This document shows, in pieces, positions 9,773 to 19,190 of a stretch of 64,000 bases of DNA. Position numbers and translations under genes: made by a program. The notes under the pieces were generated by a model, which worked only from the letters and a program-made list of their open reading frames with translations, was not told the DNA's origin and ran no database searches. Every line of letters starts with the position of its first letter. Within the stretch, counting starts at the first letter, position 1. This DNA comes from Pseudoips prasinana (Eukaryota > Arthropoda > Insecta > Lepidoptera > Nolidae): the NCBI GenBank assembly GCA_951640165.1, contig OX621250.1:5022001-5086000 (forward strand), written 5' to 3'.

Positions 9773-9905
9773 ATACTTGGACATTATTCACACACGGCTG
9801 TCTGATCCTAAACTAAGCAGAGCTTGTACTATGGAAACCAGATAACTGATATACTACATATGCTACTTCTCGTTTGCAAATACGTACTTATATATTTTTT
9901 ATATA
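9773..9905 (-). repeat. SINE-B, head-truncated
   Basis: SINE-B tail side: GGACATTATTCACACACGG, AACTAAGCAGAGCTTGTACT and ATGGAAACCAGATAACTG. The tRNA-like head is missing. Confidence 0.7.
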
Positions 9906-10105
9906 AAAAGACAACGCCCGCATTACGGAAATTAATCCCTGTGTCTCGGGGTACTTTACAAACATATAATACACGGACACAAATTACATCCAGACTCAGA
10001 ACAAATATTTATGAATCACACAAATAGTTGTCCGGCGCGGGACTTAACCCGCGACACGAAGCTACGAGGCGACTGTCTAAGCCGCTGCGCCACACTTGCA
10101 GTCAT
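9905..10105 (-). repeat. SINE-C copy
   Basis: Near-complete SINE-C: GGGGTACTTTACAAACATAT, ATTTATGAATCACACAAATA, and the head with GGGACTTAACCCGCGACACG and TAAGCCGCTGCGCC. Confidence 0.75.
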
Positions 10106-10119
10106 ATATAGATAATTAC

Positions 10120-10262
10120 ACCCTGATTCAGGACAAATAGACATGGGCACACTGTATGCGTGCGCAAACACAGGTGCACTGTCTATTTCATCTCTCGTGA
10201 GGTGATGTAGGGCGTATAACACCGCCATCTTCTAAACTCCGGACCTAAGAAGGTTCATCATC
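10120..10262 (-). repeat. SINE-E body fragment
   Basis: Matches the SINE-E interior: GCGCAAACACAGGTGCACTG, then ACACCGCCATCTTCTAAACT. Confidence 0.55.
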
Positions 10263-10395
10263 ATCAAAGATCTCCACACTTGCCGGTCTTACGCTGCCTG
10301 TATCTAGCGGCTTCCAGTGACCTTCCCAAATCATCGGTCCATCTTGTAGGGCGTCAGCGGCCGATGGTTCTACGAGCTATATACCTTACCCTGAT
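10262..10395 (+). repeat. G2 repeat fragment
   Basis: G2 family: AAAGATCTCCACACTTGCCG, then ATCATCGGTCCATCTTGTAG. Other copies are at 10645, 16795 (reverse) and 26550. Confidence 0.6.
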
Positions 10396-10409
10396 AAGTA
10401 GTTTTTTAT

Positions 10410-10625
10410 TGGATCCTGGTACATTATTTACACACAGCCATCTGATCCCAAACAAAGCAGAACTTGTACTATGGAAACCAGATAACTGATATACAGTATA
10501 CTACTTTTCTTTTGTAAATGCATACTTATATAGATAAGTATACCCAGACTCAGGACAAACAGACATGTTCATGCATACAAATATCTGTCCTGGATGGGAA
10601 TCGAACCCGTCGTGGGTTCGATCCC
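10410..10625 (-). repeat. SINE-B copy
   Basis: Contains ACATTATTTACACACAGCC, GGAAACCAGATAACTGATAT and the B-box side GATGGGAATCGAACCCGTCG. The extreme head is lost. Confidence 0.7.
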
Positions 10626-10639
10626 TCGGCGTAAAAACC

Positions 10640-10850
10640 AAGCATATATCAGCCGAAAGACGTCCACTGCTGCACAAAGGCCTCCCCCAAAGATCTCCAC
10701 AATTGCCGGTCTTGCGCTATCCGCATCCAGAGATTTCCAGCGACCCGCACAAGATCATCGGTCCATCTTGTAGGGGGCCTGCCCAAGCTGCGTTACTTCT
10801 ATACTTACACAGGTTTTATTCATAGCCGTCGCCACACAGATGAAAATAAT
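10640..10850 (+). repeat. G2 repeat copy
   Basis: Best-preserved G2: ATCAGCCGAAAGACGTCCAC, CCAAAGATCTCCACAATTGC and GATCATCGGTCCATCTTGTA, then the GGGGGCCTGCCCA block. Confidence 0.65.
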
Positions 10851-11120
10851 GTACATTGTTAAAATAAGAACAATACTATCATGAATTATACAATTAAATA
10901 TAGAACTAATTTAATATCGAGGTGGTAACATTCTAAAATAAATATCTAATTAATCATTATCACGCTTTAACATTGATTTAATTATAACTTTTTATATATT
11001 GTTATCAATTATACTATTTTTATTGTAATAATTTAACCAACACTGAATAATATATCTAATTAGCTCGATATTACTACATCAAATCAGAAACGTCGAGAAT
11101 AGTCGAGATTACAAACATAC
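10851..11120. other. Unassigned, very AT-rich
   Basis: No recognisable feature. Confidence 0.3.
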
Positions 11121-11124
11121 CTAC

Positions 11125-11228
11125 ACAGAATAATTAATTATTTGTTCTGTGTCTGGGTTTATAATCGAACACACGACCTCTGGCTTAGGGGTCAGGGTCA
11201 CTAACCCCTGGACCAACAGCCTAGTCAA
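11125..11228 (-). repeat. SINE-D fragment
   Basis: tRNA-like head in reverse: CGACCTCTGGCTTAGGGGTC, then CTAACCCCTGGACCAACAGC. Confidence 0.65.
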
Positions 11229-11309
11229 TATTAAAAGTTAGTTACAAACTTCCTTTTTATGCTTCTTCTTGCTATTTTATAAGTAAGATTAAGTAACACA
11301 TTTTTTATG

Positions 11310-11515
11310 GGACATTATTCACTCACGTTCATCTGATCCCAACTAAGCAGAGTTTTTGCAATGGAAACCAGATAACTGATATACTACATATAATACTTTT
11401 CTTCTGTAAATACATACTTATATAGATAGTAATACTCCGACTCAGGACAAACAGACATGTTCATGCACACAAATATCAATTGTGGGTGGGAATCGAACCC
11501 ACGACACGGCCCGTC
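11310..11515 (-). repeat. SINE-B copy
   Basis: Contains GGACATTATTCACTCACG, ATGGAAACCAGATAACTGAT and the head side GTGGGAATCGAACCCACGAC. Confidence 0.75.
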
Positions 11516-11985
11516 ATATCTATTCATAGATTGGCTTGTATTATCTAGGGAAAGTCCGATTGTTAATTCGAAAGAAAATGGTCCATTACGTATTTGGACC
11601 CTCTATCCCCAATAAGACCCCTGTAAAACCGCTCATTTTCATGCCAATTCAATAACACCTCCCACTTCTTGTTGGTTTTTATGACAGTCGTATGTTTATC
11701 GGGGCTGTAAAAGATCTGATTGCATCACTATGGGTTTAGGCTTTTGTGCTGTCGGGTGTTTTCGGCTATCTTCGGGTAGATCCGGCAACGACGATAAAAG
11801 CCGAAACGATAGCAGTTTTACGATGTTTTCGGGAAACGTAAATATTGTATTTCACGCTTTGTCTTTTGAGTGAACTGTAAAATGTAGTTTAGTAATGGTT
11901 TTCTCTTTCGCAACATGTTTAAACGTGGGTGTATTTTAAACTGCGTTATGGTAAATTCTGGGCTTACTTTCATTAAAGTATAACA
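11516..11985. other. Unassigned sequence
   Basis: Mixed composition, no repeat family or ORF recognised. Confidence 0.3.
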
Positions 11986-11989
11986 CAAT

Positions 11990-12170
11990 TGTGACGCAGC
12001 GGTTAAAACAGTCGCCTCGCCACTTCATGTCGGATCGATTCCCGCACATGAAAACTATTTGTGTGACCCATAAATAGTTTTTCTGAGTCTGGATGTCTCT
12101 GTCAATTATATATTTGTGAATTACCCCACGACACAAGGATTCATTGTAAAGCGATGTCTTTAACAAAACC
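11990..12170 (+). repeat. SINE-C copy
   Basis: Forward SINE-C: GTGACGCAGCGGTTAAAACA (A-box side), CGGATCGATTCCCGCACATG (B-box side), then TGTGTGACCCATAAATAGTT. An overlapping 76-codon minus ORF is a shadow of the SINE. Confidence 0.75.
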
Positions 12171-12199
12171 TAAAGTATTATTTTTAATTATTTAAATAA

Positions 12200-12435
12200 T
12201 AAACGTACGTAACTGACGAGGTAAGCAACTAAGCTCGCGGTCAGTCCATAGAAGGGTGACCGCCAAAGTGGTTTAATTTCTGAGCATCTCCGTACTTCGG
12301 AGGGCACGTTTAGCTGTCGGTTCTGGTTGTAGCCATTAGGCAATAGTCATTAAGCTATGTCAGAGGCCTAATGGGCGGCTTGAACAACCCTGACACTAGG
12401 GTAACCACTGCCCATACGATAAGTAAGTAAGCGGT
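12200..12435 (-). repeat. F repeat copy
   Basis: Reverse F repeat: GTCAGTCCATAGAAGGGTGA, CTAATGGGCGGCTTGAACAA and AGGGTAACCACTGCCCATAC. Confidence 0.6.
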
Positions 12436-12479
12436 AAACCAGTAGCCTCGCTACTTCGTGTCCGGGATAGATCCAGCAG

Positions 12480-12600
12480 GACAACAGTACGCAGAGAGAC
12501 ACTGCTGCTGAGTGACCTTCGCTGGGAGATATTCCCTCGGGATGACTTTTACGGGGTGAGATAGGGTGGTCATATTGTTTGCCGTCAACCACACAGCAAA
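12480..12600 (+). repeat. G repeat, right-hand part
   Basis: Contains GAGAGACACTGCTGCTGAG, GAGATATTCCCTCGGGATG and ACACAGCAAAATTAATCATT. Confidence 0.55.
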
Positions 12601-12609
12601 ATTAATCAT

Positions 12610-12730
12610 TATCTTCATCATGTCAGCCAAATTACGTCCACTGCTGGACAAAAGCCTCCCCAAAGAATGGGGGGATATGCCATAATCGCCATTCTTGGCA
12701 GATGTGTTGGCGATGGCAGTGTGATGGTTA
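12610..12730 (+). repeat. G repeat, left part of a split copy
   Basis: Reads GTCCACTGCTGGACAAAAGC, GGGGGGATATGCCATAATCG and GATGGCAGTGTGATGGTTA, then stops at the Helitron start. It resumes at 14594 with TAGTTCATAGAAAAACGCTG. Confidence 0.8.
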
Positions 12731-14593
12731 TCTATATAAATAAAAAGAGAAGTCCTGACTGACTGACTGACTCATCAACGCCCAGCCCAAACCCTTGGCC
12801 CTAGAAAGCTGAAATTTTGCACAGATGTTTTCTTTATAATGTAGACAAGGAATAAGGAAGGATTTTTCGAAATTCAACCCCTAAGGGGGTAAAATGGGGG
12901 TGCCAAGTTAGAATGAAACTTTGCCATTTTTGAAGTAAGAGGCATGAAAGTTGGTATTTGGCCTTGCAGTTAAAAATAAAAAATATGTGTTTCAGGATTT
13001 TTGGAAAGTACACCCCCAAGGGCGAAAAATAGGGGATGTAAGTTTGTAGGAAAAAAGTGTCAATTTTTAAGTTAAACGCATGAAAATTAGCATTTGGCTT
13101 TTTAGTTAAAAATAAAAAATATATATTTCAGGATTTTTAAAAATTCCACCCCGAAGGTCATAAAATAGGGGATGTAAGTTTGTATGAAAAATGCGATATT
13201 TTTGAAGTTAAACGCATGGAAATGAGTATTTGGTCTTTCTGTTAAAAATATATAGCTTTTATTTCAGTATTTTGGAAATTACACCCCCAAGGGCGGAAAA
13301 TAGGGGATAATAGGCCATATCAACGCACAGTCTAAACGGCTGGAGTTAGGGACTTGAATTTGGACAGTAGTTACCTTTTATGACGTAAGCATCCACCGAA
13401 GAAGGGTTTTTGAAAATACCACCCCTAAGGGAGTAAAATAAGGAATAAAATATTTTATGAAAGTCCTTAATTTTGATGTTAAAGGCATGTATATAGACTT
13501 GCAGTTAAAAATTATAATATATATTTCAGGATTTTTGAAAATTCACCCCCAAGGGCGTAAAATTGGGGATGTAATTTATATGAAAAAAGTGCCAACAAGT
13601 TTTAAGTTAAACGCATGAAAATTGGTATTTAGCATTACAGTTAAAAAAAAAAACGAAGGGTGACAAATAGGGGATGTTTGTATGAAAATTGGTATTTCAG
13701 TTAAAAATAAAGGAGTCAAGGGAATAATTTGTTAATAAATGGTAATCCATAACTGATTCAATAGGTCAACACCAAAAATTTACACCAACTTAAGAAATTC
13801 GTTTCTTAATGCTTAAAATGTCGTGTTTGTTGTCGTCTAAGTAAAGTTTTTTTTTGGTATTTTTATAACATATTAAGAAAACGTCAATTTAATAGAATTG
13901 GGATAAAAAGTAATTTACCCAAAATTCGAGTTAGCGTAGTATAAATTGTTCGTGTCGAGATGATCGCACCCAAAAAATATCATCTTAATTTTACTGATCT
14001 ACAAGTTCACAATTTTGTAACTAGATGGCGTTTATATCGTTTCAGATCGCAGAACTCATTTGACATATCGGTTAAAATTAATAAATGTTTGAAGTAAAAG
14101 GTAGTCCAAAACTGAATCAAAAGATAATCCCCTAAATCTCACCCAAAATATATGCCCACATTTTAATTTTACCGCTTTACAAGTTTATATTTTTGTTAGT
14201 AGATGGTGTAATCATCGTTTTAGATCGCGCTATGGTTTCGTTCACAAAATGTGATATTAGACCTATCAATGCCGTGTTCGCAACCTAAGTTAATGTGATT
14301 AATGCATCGTTGATTATTATATTACTTTATTGGACTTACTGACTTTACTTAAGGACAATTGATATGTATTCTTTGATGTTTATGGGTTTATGATATCGGG
14401 TCTTTTTTTTAAATAACAGTAGCAAAGTAGTCTTTAGTTTATTTCTTAGCTAGGTTATTTATAGGTTAGGTTTTCATAAATTTATATTGCTTATTTCTTT
14501 TAAAAGTTATATTTTTTAGATTAAGCTAGAAGTAAGTAGTTACATTGGTAATCATCCAAAATTGTCGCGGACGAAGTCGCGGGCACCAGCTAG
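12731..14593 (+). mobile_element. Large non-autonomous Helitron (1,863 bp)
   Basis: Begins TCTATATAAATAAAAAGAG and ends with a hairpin (TCGCGGACGAAGTCGCGGGC) and CCAGCTAG, between A (12730) and T (14594). The flanks join into a continuous G repeat matching 6490-6560, which proves the insertion without target duplication. No Rep or helicase ORF is present, only short chance frames. The left half carries degenerate ~120-bp internal repeats (see 12860-13730). The 3' end is shared with the 314-340 bp H4 elements. It could be a deletion derivative of an autonomous Helitron. Confidence 0.85.
12860..13730 (+). repeat. Degenerate ~120-bp internal repeats of the Helitron
   Basis: Recurring blocks are CAGTTAAAAATAAAAAATAT, TTTCAGGATTTTTGGAAAG, CACCCCCAAGGGCG, AATAGGGGATGTAAGTTTG and TTAAACGCATGAAAATT. 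They appear about six times at roughly 105-125 bp spacing and decay rightwards. Unit sizes are irregular, so this is not a protein repeat. Confidence 0.75.
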
Positions 14594-14705
14594 TAGTTCA
14601 TAGAAAAACGCTGCTGCCCGATCTCTGGTAGGATTTCTACCCCTCCAGTCTCCACGGGATGAGATGGGGTCATGATATTCTTTATCGTCTTCCACACAGC
14701 AATCT
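14594..14705 (+). repeat. G repeat, right part of the split copy
   Basis: Continues the copy at 12610-12730: AACGCTGCTGCCCGATCTCT, CACGGGATGAGATGGGG and CCACACAGCAATCTTCATA. Confidence 0.75.
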
Positions 14706-15170
14706 TCATACCAGCCTCTTAATAAAGATCCTAAACTACCCTCTAACACTAACGACTTAAGTTACTCAACTTATAACACAAGTTCTACCTAAGTTGTAGT
14801 CTAGCCTTACTATTTTGAAACTCCATAATCATTTTAATGATTGTTCTATGTAGTCCAGTTAACAAGGTAATTGTTAAGTGCTTTCTGAAGCATGAAGTTC
14901 TACTTAGCTATGTTAAGGAACCACATTCATAACTTGGCCTTTACATTTCCTGCTTATTGTACTCATTCATTAGTCGTATTGTTTAGGTAAGATGCTAACT
15001 TGTGCAAAATTGAGGACGTAACGCAGACGTGACTGTTCTATATCCGCATTATGCCACACGTAAGTCTTTATCAGCACAGAGCCTACAGATATGAACACCT
15101 CTATGTACTTAATAACGGTTGAAGTACATTTCGTATTAATAATATTCATAATTATAATCTTCTTCTTCTT
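14706..15170. other. Unassigned sequence
   Basis: No recognisable gene or repeat. Confidence 0.3.
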
Positions 15171-15190
15171 CTTAGCGTGTCGATGGCAAT

Positions 15191-15373
15191 CTAAATGAAG
15201 TCAGCGCATAATTCAGCTACGAGTTGAGCGTTGTCAGTAGCGTCCATTAGTTCTTGTAACGTGCAGGCATTAGGGCACGCAGGACATGTTAACAAGTGTG
15301 CCATAGATTGAGGGGCAGAACCACACTTCCACTCTTGGAAACGTTTCAAAATCCCCACCTGAGCAGGTTTTCC
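15191..15373 (-). pseudogene. LINE ORF2 C-terminal zinc-knuckle remnant
   Basis: A minus-strand frame of about 60 codons ends at a stop complementary to 15191-15193. It contains a Cys/His cluster: KCGSAPQSMAHLLTCPACPN, followed by C and TLQELMDATDNAQLVAE. The CG-x6-HLL-x-C-x-x-C spacing followed by an acidic helix is typical of the C-terminus of R1/Jockey-type non-LTR retrotransposon ORF2. There is no start codon and everything upstream is missing, so it is a truncated relic. Confidence 0.65.
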
Positions 15374-15389
15374 TTACTTCGACCAAACC

Positions 15390-15439
15390 AAGATGTTATT
15401 ATAATTATTTGGTCGACCAAATAATTATAATAACATCTT
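15390..15439. repeat. Perfect 50-bp palindrome without spacer
   Basis: Reads identically on both strands around the centre GGTCGACC (arm start AAGATGTTATTATAATTATT). Its right end abuts the tail of a SINE-B. Confidence 0.95.
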
Positions 15440-15645
15440 AGGACATTATTCACACACGGTCATCTGATCCCAAACTAAACAGAACAAAACCAGATAACTG
15501 ATATACTACTTCTCTTTTGTAAATACATAATTATAAAGATAAGTACACCCAGACTCAGGACAAACAGACATATTCATGCACACAAATATCTGTTCTGAGT
15601 GGGAATCGAAGCCACGACCTGTGGCGTGCAAAGCATTTACCACGC
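15440..15645 (-). repeat. SINE-B copy
   Basis: Contains GGACATTATTCACACACGG, CCAGATAACTGATATACTAC and the head side GTGGGAATCGAAGCCACGAC. The B box carries a substitution. Confidence 0.75.
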
Positions 15646-15869
15646 AACAGCATAGTTTCCGAATTATGGCTCATTTACGAGTACAACACCCGTTCATTAA
15701 TGATATTGTTTAAGTTTCGACTGATCCCAAATAAGTTAGTTAAGTAAGTAAGTATAGTTCCAATCGGTTGTCTCAAAGATAAGTTAAAGTCTATTTTATA
15801 TTTTTTAAACAATCATTATTTTTAGAAAAACATTCCAAGTTTAAAACGGAGAAATCAAGCCACTTCTCG
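15646..15869. other. Unassigned sequence
   Basis: No feature recognised. Confidence 0.3.
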
Positions 15870-15871
15870 TA

Positions 15872-16002
15872 CACACGGCTACAGATCAAGCTATACATTT
15901 CCAGTATAAGCTGATCTCGGGTTGTATAGGATCTCCATACAATGACAATACAAGCTGCCCTAGCTTATATTGGAATTCTATAGCTTGATATGTAGCTGTG
16001 CG
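15872..16002. mobile_element. Mariner-type MITE, MITE-2 family
   Basis: 131 bp with imperfect terminal inverted repeats: CACACGGCTACAGATCAAGC on the left, and the complement of ATAGCTTGATATGTAGCTGT on the right. It is flanked by TA on both sides (15870-15871, 16003-16004). It is nearly palindromic and non-coding. Sister copies are at 38304-38424 and 57900-58019. Confidence 0.8.
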
Positions 16003-16090
16003 TACTACTGTTCCTAGATTTGATCTACAGAGTGTATTTATTTGCACAGCGTTCGACTCTTGCGATGTGATGAATATAAACATAGTACCA

Positions 16091-16406
16091 ACTATGTGTG
16101 CCCCGCGGTTTTACCCGCGTTAAATTTTATAAATTATCACAGCTCCTCTTCCGTAGGTGATAAGCGTGATAATATGTAGCCTTTATGTTAACCCGACCTC
16201 TTAGTAATATTCATTCAAAATTTGAAGGAAATCCATGCAGTACTTTTTGAGTTTAGCCCGGACATGCATACAGACAAACAGACAAAAATACAAAAAATCT
16301 ATATTTTTGGCTTCGGTATCGATTGTAGATCACGCCCCAAGTATCCTTTTTAGAAAATATTCAATGTACAATTTTGACTTTCCTACGATTTTATTATATG
16401 TATAGA
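16091..16406 (-). mobile_element. Helitron H1
   Basis: Reverse copy of the 315-bp H1 family: GCCCCGCGGTTTTACCCGCG (hairpin), GTAGATCACGCCCCAAGTAT and CGATTTTATTATATGTATAG. The terminal CTAG is mutated. Confidence 0.8.
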
Positions 16407-16409
16407 TAA

Positions 16410-16790
16410 GTAATCGTACCATAAACCACGTACTCTAGTAACCCACTGGCTAAATAACTCAGAACTGTACTAAAACTAACAAGGAAAATACTATACTTTC
16501 CTTCTTCCATAGTTTTTGCGTGATCCCGACGCCATTAAAGTCGCTTTATTACCCCCCACTTTTAGTTTTATGGGTTATTTTCGGATAGGGGAATGGTCTT
16601 GACAGTATTACTTACTTCGTAAAAAGAGACTAGATATATAAAAGGTATACTGCTTTTGTACCGCTGGTCTGCTTGGGATTTCTATTTACTCTATAATAGT
16701 TGTGATTTCCGACTTTTAGTAAGAAAGAAAGAATGAAAAAAGGTTTTTCCCAACAAGCACAGCATGATCCTTAACTGTATTTAGTTCACA
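16410..16790. other. Unassigned sequence
   Basis: No feature recognised. Confidence 0.3.
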
Positions 16791-16794
16791 CACA

Positions 16795-17050
16795 CAGAGC
16801 TCGTGGATCCGACGGCCGTTGGGGCAGAAAGGTTCTCGAGTGGCGACCACGAACCGGAAGATGCAACGTGGGCGGGCCCCCCTACAAGCCAACTCGTAGG
16901 GGGCCTGCCCGCGTCTTCCGTTTCGATGATCTTGTGCGGGTCGCTGGAAATCGAGCAATGCGGATAGCGCAAGACCGTTAATGTGGAGTTCTTTGGTGGA
17001 GGCCTTTGTCCCGCAGTGGATGTCTTTCGGCTGATAAGATGGAGATGGTC
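16795..17050 (-). repeat. G2 repeat, with hairpin
   Basis: Reverse G2: GATGATCTTGTGCGGGTCGC, GCGCAAGACCGTTAATGTGG and AGTGGATGTCTTTCGGCTGA. It includes a local inverted repeat of GGGCGGGCCCCCCTAC and GTAGGGGGCCTGCCC near 16868-16910. The 142- and 80-codon ORFs here are shadows of the repeat. Confidence 0.65.
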
Positions 17051-17500
17051 AGCCATTTCAATCTCTTCTACGAAGTCATGTCTGTGCGACCCGTCACAGT
17101 TTCCTCTATATATTAGTACACAAAAGGAGAAGTCTAAGTACGAAGATCTTACAAACGATACAATTTTATTTACCCTCAAATTCCCAAGTCTAAAGGATAT
17201 CAGTATCATCTAGAATGGGCATCGTAGCAAAAACAATTCGCCCTACAGCGCGCCAATCGAGCGGAAATAGTTTATAGCCGACATTTGGTGCGTTCACCTC
17301 ATTCGTCCGGCTCGATGGAAGGAATCACTGTTTTACTTCTTTCGCTAAACATTTGGCTCGGAATTAGGTAAGTATTGATTATGTTAATCTGTTTCTGGTG
17401 GCTTCGATTGGAATGGATTCTTTTGCGGCATTCCTATGTCCAAAGTGGCTGGATATTTTTCTAATCTAATTCTATTTTTAACCGTATTAAAGAAACTGAC
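17051..17500. other. Unassigned sequence
   Basis: No gene or known repeat recognised. Confidence 0.3.
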
Positions 17501-17502
17501 CT

Positions 17503-17645
17503 ATTGGTCTAGTGGATTGTGTAGCTGACTGCTTACCCAGAGGTGATGCGTTCGACAGACAAATCTTTGTGAGGTGTGCATGATTTTTTGTTCTGTGCCT
17601 GGGTGTAATTTTTGATTAATATGTATGTTAATGTTCTGCTCGTTG
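17503..17645 (+). repeat. SINE-D copy
   Basis: Forward head TATTGGTCTAGTGGATTGTG, then a damaged B box near GTGATGCGTTCGACAGAC, then TGTTCTGTGCCTGGGTGTAA. Confidence 0.6.
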
Positions 17646-17647
17646 CT

Positions 17648-17820
17648 GACTGCTTCGTTGGTCTAGCGGTAGCGTGTTCACCCGCATATAACGAGGTCCT
17701 GGGTTCAAATCCCGGGTCGGGCGAAAAGTTCTTGGCCCTTGATCGGTAATCCCGTGTCCGCGTGAGTTCATGCCTGATGATCTCTCTCTATCTTGCGAGG
17801 AAAAAAAGCGAGTTTAATCC
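17648..17820 (+). repeat. SINE-E, head only
   Basis: Intact tRNA-like head: TCGTTGGTCTAGCGGTAGCG (A box) and GGTCCTGGGTTCAAATCCCG (B box). There is no matching acceptor stem, so it is a SINE head rather than a tRNA gene. Confidence 0.7.
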
Positions 17821-17859
17821 TTTTCCAAATTAGTTTGATCATATTTTTTGAAGGGCCAT

Positions 17860-18210
17860 TTGGCGTGGTTGGCAAGAACTTACCTTTCAGGCCGCAGATC
17901 GTGTGTTCAATTCCCACCCAGGGGCTCTACCGGCTAAGTCGCCGAACATCGTTTTCCTGAATTTCCTTAATCAATCGTTAAATCGGCTTCCATGAGCACA
18001 TGTGACGTCATAAATGGTCCGGAATAGATTGTCAACGTTGAAGCCGATTTGACGATTAAGTAATTTTTAACCTTTATTTATTTGAACGCCATTTAAGAAA
18101 TCGATGTTCGGTGACTTAGCCGGTAGAACCCTGAGCCAGATATTTGTCCGGTATATGAACATGTCTCTTTGTGTCGAGTCTGGGTGTTATTATCTATATA
18201 ATGATGTATT
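17860..18210 (+). repeat. SINE-B split by a foldback element
   Basis: The head (TTTGGCGTGGTTGGCAAGAA, then TCAATTCCCACCCAG) is separated from the body (CAGATATTTGTCCGG, GAGTCTGGGTGTTATTATCT) by the element at 17919-18133. Confidence 0.75.
17919..18133. mobile_element. Foldback (TIR) element, 215 bp
   Basis: Terminal inverted repeats of about 30 bp: CAGGGGCTCTACCGGCTAAG on the left and the complement of CTTAGCCGGTAGAACCCTG on the right. Pairing continues further in, through AACGTTGAAGCCGATTT-type blocks. No ORF. The CAGGG start resembles hAT-like ends, but I found no clear 8-bp duplication. The second copy is 40193-40674. Confidence 0.75.
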
Positions 18211-18219
18211 TACTTTAGT

Positions 18220-18480
18220 AAAATAGCATATGTAATTGTACCGGCTAAATAGTATACGCATTAACCAAGATGAATAGGCTACGTAACAAAAGGCAAGCAA
18301 GCAAATATTTCCGCCAATATTTTGTCCGCCAATTTCAAGGGTCCAAACCATTTGTATAACAAATGTTACAATAACACAGAATAACACAATAACAAAGAAC
18401 AATGGTTGTGTGTGACCTTTATTTGTATAACAACAGAAATGTATAGCGGTGAATGTTTTGTTTAAGGCGTATATGGAAAA
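18220..18480. other. Unassigned sequence
   Basis: A 70-codon minus-strand ORF (18190-18402) has no recognisable features beyond hydrophobicity. Confidence 0.25.
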
Positions 18481-18482
18481 CT

Positions 18483-18875
18483 CGACTGCCTCGTTGGTCT
18501 AGCGGTAGCGTGTTCACCCACAGAGTTCCTACGAGGTCCTGGGTTCAAATCCCGGATCGGGCCAAAAGCAATTTTGGGGAAAATATCTCAGCATCAGCCC
18601 GTAGTCTGGGAGTTGGCAGTATTATACACCGGAGAGCACGTAAAACCGTCGGTCCTGTACCTGACCTCTTTCCGGTCGTGTCGCTAGGCGTCCCATCGGA
18701 TCATGAGAGTGATGGAATGGAAAGAGCTTCTGTGTTTGCGCACACACTTGAGCTGTAATATGTCGCGCGCAGATGGCTAATCTCTGTTGAGAATGGCCGC
18801 CGAGGCCGAAATTCGGCTAGGAGGACATTATTAAAGCTCGAACAAAGATTAAAATAAATAAATAAATATCTTGGG
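18483..18875 (+). repeat. SINE-E, full-length
   Basis: Complete forward copy of about 390 bp. The head has GGTCTAGCGGTAGCGTGTTC and GGGTTCAAATCCCGGATCG. The body has AGAGCACGTAAAACCGTCGG and TTTCCGGTCGTGTCGCTAGG. The tail side has GGCCGAAATTCGGCTAGGAG and ends in an (AAAT)n tail. The 101-codon ORF inside is a shadow of the SINE. Confidence 0.85.
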
Positions 18876-18905
18876 ACAACTAACTAGAGATCGGATAATC
18901 GAATT
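18876..18905 (-). repeat. SINE-D tail fragment
   Basis: ATATCTTGGGACAACTAAC matches the tail side of SINE-D (compare 39650-39720). It is truncated next to a palindrome. Confidence 0.5.
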
Positions 18906-18906
18906 C

Positions 18907-18961
18907 ATATAAACCTGAACATCGAAAAAGTTAAATACTTTTTCGATGTTCAGGTTTATAT
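18907..18961. repeat. Perfect hairpin, 25-bp arms
   Basis: The arm starting ATATAAACCTGAACATCGAA is repeated as an exact reverse complement after the 5-base loop TAAAT. Confidence 0.95.
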
Positions 18962-18999
18962 AAGTTATTAGAAGAGTTATCAGCTTAATTTACGCGAAT

Positions 19000-19190
19000 A
19001 ATACGTGAGCGCACCCTTATGGGGTTCGGGCCATAGTTCAGGGCCTCAGCTCATATACTATGTTTTATTCGAATATATAAGCTATATTACTACAAAGTTT
19101 CATCAAAATCCGGTCCGTAGTATTTGCGGGGAAGAGTAACAAACATCCATACTCACAAACTTTACAATTAATAATATAGTAGTAGGATTT
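19000..19190 (-). mobile_element. Degenerate H3-like Helitron
   Basis: Reverse copy with AGTTTCATCAAAATCCGGTC, AGAGTAACAAACATCCATAC and CACAAACTTTACAAT, all diverged H3 motifs. The 3' hairpin is damaged. Confidence 0.45.

Noticed and set aside
9417..9791. 124-codon minus-strand gene
   Set aside because: Start lies in a palindrome/SINE junction, no motif, and no splice or promoter signal that I can support.
16781..17209. 142-codon ORF
   Set aside because: Mostly a reversed G2 repeat; the translated part matches frames seen in other G2 copies.
17648..17720. Possible tRNA gene (clear A and B boxes)
   Set aside because: No pairing acceptor stem and identical heads occur in SINE-E copies; it is a SINE head.
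17919..18133. 8-bp target duplication proving a hAT element
   Set aside because: The flanks do not match in either copy, so the superfamily is left open despite the CAGGG ends.
18453..18758. 101-codon ORF
   Set aside because: Lies wholly within a full-length SINE-E.
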